Below, one piece after another: positions 56,103 to 64,000 of a stretch of DNA of 64,000 nucleotides (position 1 is its first letter; each line of letters starts with the position of its first letter). This stretch comes from Saccopteryx bilineata. Lineage: Eukaryota; Chordata; Mammalia; Chiroptera; Emballonuridae. The notes under the pieces are model-generated. The model saw only the letters and a program-made list of their open reading frames with translations. It was not told the origin of the DNA and made no database searches. The position numbers and the translations under genes are program-made. The stretch lies in assembly GCF_036850765.1 (NCBI RefSeq), contig NC_089496.1:105111767-105175766 (forward strand), written 5' to 3'.

Positions 56103-56730
56103 TATTTTAAATAGAAACTTTGAATTGGCATTCTGAAAGCTTTCAGATTTCCTTTGATTTGATTTGATTCTTGTGGGGGTAGCCCTCTCATTTACATGTG
56201 TCTTTTTAATCTCCATCTTTGCATTTGCTCTTCCCTTTTAATAACTCCTGGAGACAGAGAAAAAGGCTCCAGCCTGCGGCGGGGCGCTCGAAGCCCGAGG
56301 CTTGAAGGAGCCGCTGCTTGTCCCGAGGCAGGCGTAGGATTGCCATTCTTCGTTTCTTTTTATTAAAAAATGTTTTCCCCCATGTAATGTTATCCCGAGT
56401 TTTATTTCTAAAATTGCAAAAAGTAAATTGGATTTCCTCCAAGGAGTATGCAGAAGATGACTCTGCCTTTCTCCTCTCTCCACGCTTCCTCCCTTCCCTC
56501 CTCCACTTTTTGTCATGCTTTCCCTTAGATGTTTCATTTTTTTTTCTAATTTTTAAGAACACTCTATGTACCTCTAACAAAAGCCCAGCCCCAGCTACTC
56601 AGCCTTCTTTGAGTCTTTCTGTCACCACCTGTGTGCTTTGCCTGCATCGTTTATGCAAAATTGATGGGATAGGCTGTATTGGCATTCAGTCATGCCTCTT
56701 AATGCAGCTGTTGAAAATCAGCAGCTTATT
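56103..56730. other. Unique sequence
   Basis: A 172-residue plus-strand frame (56318-56836) runs into the next SINE and is unrecognised. No gene supported. Confidence 0.35.
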
Positions 56731-57060
56731 GCCTGACCACGCAGTGGTGCAGTGGATAGAACATCGGTCTGAGACCCTGAGGACCCAGGTTCAAAACCCC
56801 GAGGTTGCCAAATTGAACATGGGCTCACCAGCTTGAGTGTGGGATTGTAGACATGACCCCATGGTCACTGGCTTGAAGCTTAAGGTCGCTGACTTGAGCA
56901 AGGGGTCACTGACTGGCTAGAGCCCTCCCCCCCCCGTCAAGGCACATATGAAAAAGCAATCAATAAACAACTAAGGTGCCACAACTATGAATTGATGCTT
57001 CTCATCTCTGCCTTTCTGTCTGTCCTTCCATCCTGTTCTTGCTTAAAAACAAAAGAGAGA
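56731..57060 (+). repeat. Second-family tRNA SINE, sense
   Basis: Head 'gcctgaccacgcagtggtgcagtggatag', 'cttgagcaaggggtcactg', 'gaattgatgcttctcatctc' and an A-rich tail. Target duplication gaaaatcagc(agc)ttatt at about 56714 and gaaaatcagcatatt at about 57064. Confidence 0.93.
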
Positions 57061-58810
57061 GGAAGAAAATCAGCATATTCACAAGCAGGGTCTCTGGTGC
57101 CTTGTCCCCAAGTACTATACGGGAGACTCTTCTGGAAAGCGCAGATCGTAGCGCAGACGGTCCGTACGCTGATGCATCGGTGGCTACAGATGAATTGCTT
57201 GTTTGTGTCTTTCTAAGGTTTCCGGGAGCGTGGACAGCTCATCAGCTACTGAAGTGCAATAAAGAGGAGGTTTCGAATGTGCGCTCTGACCAATCCGAAA
57301 GAGTTAACATTTTGTGGGGGGAAAAAAAGCTGGAAAGGATGTTATCTTTTGAGTCTCTCGTGAAACTTAGTTACCTGGTGTTTTGCTTCTGATCATATCG
57401 GTTAGGCATCTCTCTGGGACGGAGGGACCAAGCAAATAATAAATGTAACAAAATTTCAAAACTAAGGAAGCAATGTGTTCTGGTTGCAATGATATATACT
57501 TATTACAAGGGCTTCTGGAGTCATCCTGTTTTTAAATCCACTTTTCTGTCGTGTAATTCCTTAAAACCATAGACAAACAATTGTACAGACCAGTAAATCT
57601 TTCTTGTTACATAGTGCCCTGTTACAAAGGCTTTCTCACTCATTATTTTCCAGTTCAAGTGGAAATAATAAAGGTAACTCCAAATTCTTCACAATGACAA
57701 GCAAGACCCACTAATTATCTGGACCACTCTCTCCGACCAAGCAAGAAGAGCTCCCGGTTCACCCTGGAGAGCGCAGGTATGTGAACTGTTTGGTTTTCTT
57801 CGAGGCAAACCCCTGGCAAACATAGGTTTAGATTGTATCTGAACTCGCACACTGTGGATGCGGATGAAAGGGCCCCCATAAATACCCATTCAAAGGAGAG
57901 GAACATCTTTTGGCAAAAGCAGCGAAGTTAGTTTCTTCCTCAGCATCAGAGTGTTGAGTTATAGGCTGGACCTGAAGAGGTGTCATCCATCACCTGGCGG
58001 GAGGCTGCGGGGGAAGAATCTGTTGGAAATTGAAGATGGAAGAGGCCAGTGATATTTCTTTGGTTTTATGAGAATCCAGAGGTGAGAGTTATAACCAGGC
58101 ATTCCCTATTGTAGGCATTTGCCAATTTATGCCCTAATGTTGCAATGAATCTTTGGAAGGTCTACGCATGGGCAAGTGTTATTAGTAAAGCTCATTAAAT
58201 CAGTCTGAATTATGGCTTGTCTGGGGTATTATCTAACAGAATGATCATCATAAAGTCAGGAGAAACAAATAGATGAGGACTGGTGAGGCAAGGAGTTTCT
58301 CTGATTTTATTTTCACTTAAAACAAAACCTGGCCAGAAATACCAGACATTATCAAGTCACTGTGCTTTGAATCTTGGTAGTAATGAATAATTGTCGTCTG
58401 ACCTGTGTTTATTGTGGAGAAGTCAGAACTGATTTTCTTGTCTAGTTTCTTTTGAATCACAGTTGCCAAAGTATCAATAATTCAATAAGAGGTTAATATC
58501 CTGCTGTATGATGGTCACAGCTTAGATATGAAACAGCATAGTTTTACTCCTTTTACCTTTCAATATGGCAAAATCATTGACGTCTGGAGGACGGGCAGAG
58601 AATAGATTAATTTCCCGACTTGAAATAATAAGTATATAAAGGTTTGACATGAAAATGTAAGTTAATGTCATCATGGTAACAACAAAAAAAAAAGGAGATG
58701 TAATGAACCCAAAAACATCATTCACAGAAAAGTAACTTAAAATGTTCCTAAAATATAGCCAGTTTGGGGAGGAAATGAGCAGAAAAGGGTTTTGGAGCAA
58801 ACATGTTTTG
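57061..58810. other. AT-rich unique sequence with CNE-like blocks
   Basis: No gene or repeat. 57400-57600 and 58130-58260 look like conserved non-coding elements. Confidence 0.4.
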
Positions 58811-58814
58811 TTTG

Positions 58815-59155
58815 TTTGTTTGTTTGTTTTTGTTTTTTACAGAGACAGAGAGAGAGTCAGAGAGGGATAGATACAGACAGACAGACTGTAATGGAGAGAG
58901 ATAAGAAGCATCAATCATTAGTTTTTCGTTGTGACACCTTAGTTGTTCATTGATTGCTTTCTCATATGTGCCTTGACCATGGGCCTTCAGCAGACTGAGT
59001 AACCCCTTGCTCAAGCCAGTGACCTTGGGCTCAAGCTGGTGAGCTCTGCTCAAACCAGATGAGCCCACGCTTAAGCTGGCAACCTTGGGGTCTCGAACCT
59101 GGGTCCTCCGCATCCCAGTCCAATGCTCTAACCACTGCGCCACTGTCTGATCAGG
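58815..59155 (-). repeat. Second-family tRNA SINE, antisense
   Basis: (TTTG)n tail, 'gagagagagtcagagaggg', 'aagcatcaatcattagttt' and the inverted head 'gcgccactgtctgatcagg'. Target duplication tggagcaaacatgtttt (about 58792) and tggagcagacacgtttt (about 59157). Confidence 0.92.
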
Positions 59156-59161
59156 CTGGAG

Positions 59162-59345
59162 CAGACACGTTTTTTAAAATTGAGGTATAGTTGACATGCA
59201 ACCTTGTATTAGTTTTAGGTGTACAACAGAATGACTCAATAATTGTATATAGATTGTGAAATGATCACCATATTAAGTCGTTAACACTTGTCACCATGCA
59301 TAGTTACAGAATTTTTCTCATGATAACTTCAAACACGTTTGAAAA
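59162..59345 (-). repeat. L1 3' UTR, antisense
   Basis: 'aaattgaggtatagttgacatg' and 'tagttttaggtgtacaacag' are the antisense L1 3' UTR. Confidence 0.82.
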
Positions 59346-59600
59346 GTTATGTGGTATCAGATAGTATGTGTAAGTGCATGCCGGGGTCACATGTATGTGT
59401 GTTTGTGTATGTACATAGACACACACATAGATGTACTGTATATGTACACATGTCAAGTTACAAGTATATTGGCAAAAATTAATGAATGGAGGGTGTGGTT
59501 AGGCGAATTAATTTCTATGATTCATGTAGCTTACCACAGATTCGCCTGGCCTGACTCTGGCACGAGGGAAAGCTTTGAGATGAACTGCTAGTCTCTGCTA
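59346..59600. other. Unique sequence
   Basis: GT-rich 59370-59460. No gene. Confidence 0.35.
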
Positions 59601-59960
59601 AGCCTGTGATGACGCTTAATTGTACATGTCAACTTGTCTAGGTGATCGTACCCAGCTATTAAATCAAACACTCGTGTTTGTGTTGCTGTGAAGGTCTATT
59701 GTTTGGTCTGTTTTGTTTTTTATTGAATTTATTGGGGTGACACTGGTTAACATAATCATACAGGTTTCAGGCATGCAGTTCTACAACCCATCTCTGTACC
59801 CGCGCTGTGCTCACCACCCCCAGGGCAACTTCATCCAGCACCGTTTGCGGAGGTATTCCGTAGACGTGGTTAATAGGTAAAATCAGTAGCTTCAGGAAAG
59901 GAGCCGACCTCGATGCTGTGGGTGGGCTCGCCCAGTCAGTCGAAGGCCTTCAGAGCAAAC
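59600..59960 (+). repeat. LTR-like repeat (as at 5728), split by an L1 piece
   Basis: 'atgacgcttaattgtacatgtcaacttgt' in abbreviated form, 'gttgctgtgaaggtctattg', then after the L1 insert 'cgtggttaataggtaaaatcag' and 'gtgggtgggctcgccc'. Same family as 5728-6165. Confidence 0.5.
59705..59862 (-). repeat. L1 3' UTR piece, antisense
   Basis: 'ttattgaatttattggggtgac' and 'aggtttcaggcatgcagttc' are the same antisense L1 3' UTR as at 39405. It is inserted into the LTR-like repeat. Confidence 0.78.
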
Positions 59961-60855
59961 ACCAAGGTTTCCCAGAGGAGACACCTGCCTCGGGACCGCG
60001 GCATCAGCGCCTGCCGGGCATCCAGCCCGCCGGCGGACAGGTTTCAGACTCACTGGGGCCCGCAATCACAGGAACCTGTTCTTTCCGAGAAATCCCTGCA
60101 TACATGCTATGCATGCACACGTGTGTGTATCTGTATCTGTCCTCGTGGTTCCATTTCTGCTTCTGGAGTGAAGGGTTAGGAGCCTCGTCGTGGTGGCCCA
60201 GGGAAGCCATCTCATCCAGCCTTTATAGCAAGAGGGCGGAGCTGATATTTTGACTTCCATCTGTGAGTTGTCTGTATCTTATTTCTCAATTTGTTCCTAA
60301 CTCCAGAGGAGACCAAAAAAAAAAAAAAAGAAAAAGAAGACATCTCTCTTGTCCACTCCCTAAAGTCCCAGCGAGATCAGCCCAACGGTTCCCGGGCCCT
60401 GTGCCAGATGGATTTCTTGACCGAACAGAAACCAACCCGGGCTCATTTCATCAGAGACAGAACTTATGGGAAGGAGATCGGGAAGCAAAACGGAAAGTGT
60501 GGAAACTGAAGCTCAGACCAGGGCCTGGAGCAAGGGCAGCGGGCAGCCAGGACCCATGGTCACCCGCTGTTCCAGCCTGATTAGAGTCCCCGAGGCCCAG
60601 GACGCGAGTCGCTGCTGCTGGCCCTGGGACATGGCGACAGCCACCAACAGAACGGACTCTACTGCCCAGTCCTTTTCCTCTCCCCTCACTGCTGTTACAA
60701 GTCCAGGCTGGGACATCTAAGTGGCTGTGCTTAAGCTACCCTCCCACTCAGGGGCGGCAAGAGCAAGTAAGGCGCCTTTGGCACTTGGCTTTCATAGCAA
60801 GAGGCCCTCGGATCTCACTGGTTCTCAGAAAAGCACATTAAAAAAAATCAATGAA
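59961..60855. other. Unique sequence
   Basis: An A-run with GAAAAAG at 60316-60340. Frames of 105-111 residues are unrecognised. No gene. Confidence 0.35.
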
Positions 60856-60859
60856 GAAG

Positions 60860-61000
60860 AGTCAACAAACATTCCCACCAGCGCTGTTACTGCGTTTAAT
60901 TTTCATAGCTACAATCATTATACCCATTTTACAGATAGAGACTTTCAGCTTTAGAAAGGTTATATACCTTGCCTATGGCCACACAGCTAAAAAGTGGATT
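60860..61000 (-). repeat. MIR SINE, antisense
   Basis: 'cattttacagatagagacttt', 'cttgcctatggccacacagct' give the antisense MIR core. Confidence 0.85.
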
Positions 61001-61024
61001 AAAAAAAAGAGAGAGAGAGAGATA

Positions 61025-61170
61025 GCCCTGGCTGGCTGAGTGGATAGAGTGTCAGCCTGGTGTGTGGAGGTTCTGGGTTCAATCCCCACTCCGGGCACAC
61101 AGGAGAAGCCACCATCTGCTTCTCTTCCCCTTCCTCTTCCCTTCTCTCTCTCTCCCCCCCGTCGCACCCA
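61025..61170 (+). repeat. Rhin-1-like tRNA SINE head, sense
   Basis: 'gccctggctggctgagtggatag', 'ttctgggttcaatccccactccgggc', 'aggagaagccaccatctgc' and a CT-rich run. The 3' body is absent, so this is a 3'-truncated copy or a different subfamily. Confidence 0.8.
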
Positions 61171-61945
61171 CACTTGGCAATGGCATCTTCTCACCAGCTA
61201 TTTTAGAAAATCTTCTAATGCTAACCTGAGCATGTGTGTGTATTTCTTGGTCTGGGGTTAAAAGTGTTCTCTCTGTTGCAGCGCCATCTCATCGGGGTCG
61301 AGGGCTTGCTGTTTGACAGTGAGATGAGGGGTTAGAAGTTGTAAATCAGAGGCTAACAGGACCCAACCCGGAGTATCCAGTCACCCCAGGAGGCCCCTCC
61401 CAAGCCCCAACACTGCCACCTCCTGTCTTCTCCCAACGGCACCCACTGCACGTCTGGTGGATTCCACCAATTCCACCAGCGCGTACTCCCTGGAGCATAT
61501 CTGAAAACTTACTCGATGGAGACAGTTATGTTTAATTAACTCCCCTGAAATATTAGAGCGTTCATTAAAAAAGACAACAAGTCTGCATTGGCTTCCCATG
61601 GGCTTCTGCCTCCTGTTGTTCATCGCGGTGTTTTGAGAGTTGAGTGCATCAAAGCGGAAGCCTGTGGAGGAGGCAGCCTGGGACAGCTCGCAGGGTGTAT
61701 TCTGAGGGTGCCCGATGCTCGACACTGCCTCTGCCTCTGAGTGAGGAGGGCAGCCTCGCGCCCACTTGTCTGCCTGACCAAGTGTTCATATTTTCAGTCA
61801 CAAGGTGTGCAACACCCCCGCCTACGCCTCCTGCCTAGTGTGGACCACTGAGCGCAACAGTGACCATGCCACTGAGCTGTGCCCCCGATGGGCCTTCCAG
61901 AGAGTGACTGTCACCCTGCAGTTGTGCTTCTTGACGCTGATTTCA
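61171..61945. other. Unique sequence
   Basis: No gene or repeat is recognised. Confidence 0.35.
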
Positions 61946-61949
61946 CGGG

Positions 61950-62090
61950 CCACCGCATCAGAATCCTTGGGTGCCTGTTCAAAAATGCAGATTCCTGGGC
62001 CTGCCCAGACAGCTGAATCAGAATTCCCACATCCGCACAGGGTTCTGAGGGGACTGATGCCCAGTAGAGCTTCCACGTCACTTCCACGCA
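61950..62090 (+). repeat. MER5A-like fragment
   Basis: 'gcatcagaatccttgggtgcctg', 'aaaatgcagattcctgggcc' and 'gctgaatcagaattcc' are MER5A order. Confidence 0.7.
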
Positions 62091-63095
62091 TGAGTCAGCA
62101 CAGGTCTCATGGCTTCACTATCCACCACATCTCTCTCAGACTGGGCTAAAATGTAGAATTTCAGGGTAAATTTCCTGGGATACTGATGCTTAATGATTCC
62201 CTTTAAACCTTTTCCCTCTCTGGGTCCAGTTTCCCAAAGCCAATTCAATGATTTGAGTTCATGGAATTACCTAGCAGTCAGCATCCACCCTCCCCTTGGA
62301 GACAGATGAGGGCGAGAAGCAGTGAGGGAAGTCTCTCGTGCCTCTCCACCCCCAAGTGGTCCTCGCTGCGGCGTGAGGGCTCTGCTGGGCAGCAGTGCTC
62401 TCGTGGTGGTGAGCAGGCACGGACGTATTCTGCTTGTGTGCAGCCATGAGCTCTTCTCTGTGCCGAAGCTGCTCTCTCCACCTTCTCAGGCTGCCTGGTG
62501 TGAGCCTCGTTGGTACCTAACAGCCCCAATCCTGCCATTTGTGTGTCATTCCCATCATCATTTGATATGAGACTCAATGTGTTTCAATGTAATGTGTGTG
62601 CGTTATGCACCCGCTGTGTCTGTGCATGACGCTGGGGTCTGGGGAGGAGGATGGAGTAGACACAAAGGTGGAGGTCCCTGCTGACTAGGAGGTTTTGAAA
62701 TCAGGTGCGGCTCTGAATGGAGCAGGACAGGCACTCTCCTGATAGTCCAAATGATTCTTCAGCTTCAGTCCTGTTAACCTAATGCTACCTACCCCTTGAG
62801 GTGTTGCATCATGCCCACCGGAGTCTAATATATACCTCCTTAATGTCCATTTGAGAGATTTATGTGTGCAGGTGGGCACATTATAGCCCAGGTGTGGGCA
62901 CTCAGCAGTGATTGTGAATTAAGATTGATTAACACGGGCATCCACCTGCACAAATTGCTTAGAAGTCATGAAGTCATAATTGGTATTAGCATGTTTGATG
63001 GATGTCATCGGATGCAAATCAGGAAGAACTATCAGCTCGTTTCAGGGAGGAGGGGGACATGCCACCCCTAGCACTTCTGCATGATGGATCACTTA
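62091..63095. other. Unique sequence with a CNE-like block
   Basis: 62890-63010 looks conserved (TTAAGATTGATTAACA). No gene. Confidence 0.4.
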
Positions 63096-63099
63096 GTGA

Positions 63100-63285
63100 T
63101 GGGCTTCTCCACGTGCGGTCCCTTCTACCACCTGCTCCCCAGAAACCTGAGGAACTGGTTAACAATGCAGATTTCTGACTCACCCAGATAAACTGAATCA
63201 GACTCTCTGGGGATGGGACCCAAGAATTTGTATTTCTATCAAGCTCCCTAGGTGACGTTTGAGGGTCCTGGCCTGGAGCTTCTCT
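63100..63285 (+). repeat. MER5A-like fragment
   Basis: 'ttaacaatgcagatttctgac', 'aactgaatcagactctctgggg' and 'caagctccctaggtgac' are MER5A order. Confidence 0.75.
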
Positions 63286-63600
63286 GTGCTGCATGGTGGC
63301 TATTTCACAAGGTAACAAAATATAAGAAGAGGCTTTCTGGTCACTTGAAAGGTGCGTGGCTCCCCAAGAAGTAGCTTTGCTGGGTGCACAGCCAGGTAAT
63401 TGTAAAACCAAGGAATGAGGAAAGACAGAGAGAATGGAGTGTACAAGCGAAGATGACTACATGGGCGGGCCAGGCAGGCCTTCATTTTGCAGCTGATAGG
63501 CGACCAAAGGTTTGGACTTTGCTGTATCTCAGGATCTTCCAGTCAGGCCCAGGGGGAGGAGCCAGCAGGACCTGGAGTTTATTAGAGTGGTGCATCTCGG
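63286..63600. other. Unique sequence
   Basis: No gene. Confidence 0.35.
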
Positions 63601-63604
63601 ACTT

Positions 63605-63670
63605 GGGCATGAATCGGAATCACTTGGGAGACTTGAACCACAGCTTTCTGGGCCCTACCATCAAAGATCT
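63605..63670 (+). repeat. Short MER5-like fragment
   Basis: 'gaatcggaatcacttgggagac' and 'ctttctgggccctacca' resemble a MER5 start. Confidence 0.5.
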
Positions 63671-64000
63671 GGATGTAGTAAGTTTGGGGAGGAGCCAGGA
63701 CAAACAGCTGGGCCCAGGTGTGGAGTGTAGATACAACTTCTGATGGGAACAGAGCTCTTGATCCCAAACAGCATGTCCTTTCTTTGAGATTGTAGAGGAG
63801 AAAAACAAACAACCAAACAACTGTTCCTGCTTCCCTTCTAGATTCTCTGGCTTGGGCCCTAAAAAATGAAACCAACGTAAGACAGATTAACAAGAGGAAA
63901 ACAGAGTTTGTAACATGTGTAGCATGCATACATTCAGGAGAAACTCCATGATGGGTAACTCAGAGAGATGGTTAGAACTCGGGCTGATAGAGCATATTAA
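63671..64000. other. Unique sequence to the window end
   Basis: No gene or recognised repeat. Confidence 0.35.

Overview
The window is mammalian nuclear DNA with no protein-coding gene or non-repeat RNA gene that I can support. Stop codons interrupt every frame outside low-complexity tracts, and no open frame resembles a known cellular protein. The content is interspersed repeats of many ages set in unique sequence, as in an intergenic desert or a large intron. Two abundant tRNA-derived SINE families dominate the young repeats. One has a tRNA-like head and a body ending in a CTTCAGAAAAA tail (about 380 bp). The other has a CCTGACCAGGCGGTGG-type head (about 350 bp). I associate these families with bats, particularly rhinolophoid bats (Rhin-1-like). 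That assignment is from memory and inference. A single shorter SINE with an ATCGATGTTTCT motif resembles the vespertilionid VES group. Three copies of a small mariner-type MITE fit the same picture.

Layout: 0-5 kb holds an L2 relic, an L1 3' end and a 5'-truncated SINE, followed by a pure polypyrimidine minisatellite (5.15-5.57 kb) containing an exact 105-bp duplication. 5.7-10.1 kb is a dense retroelement cluster: an LTR-like repeat, a solo LTR with a 5-bp target duplication, and an MLT1-type LTR split by about 2 kb of nested L1, class I endogenous-retrovirus (ERV) gag/pro relic and SINE. 11-20 kb contains old L1 pieces, one carrying a mariner MITE and one split by a SINE, plus MIRs and CATC/CACC tetranucleotide tracts. 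20-31 kb contains L2, L1 and hAT elements, with a mariner MITE nested in one hAT copy, and a 54-bp minisatellite. 31-49 kb is L2, MLT1 and L1 debris, and includes two full-length SINEs in inverted orientation about 80 bp apart (36.45-37.29 kb). 49-64 kb contains more L1 and SINE copies, an isolated CpG island (about 51.4-51.95 kb), a hAT element with a nested SINE (54.17-54.72 kb), a third mariner MITE and MER5-like fragments.

Between the repeats lie several AT-rich stretches, dense in ATTA/TAAT homeodomain-type cores, that look like conserved non-coding elements. Without alignments this is only a suggestion. The points I would follow first are the CpG island, the ERV/LTR nest and the inverted SINE pair. 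I see no new gene system here.
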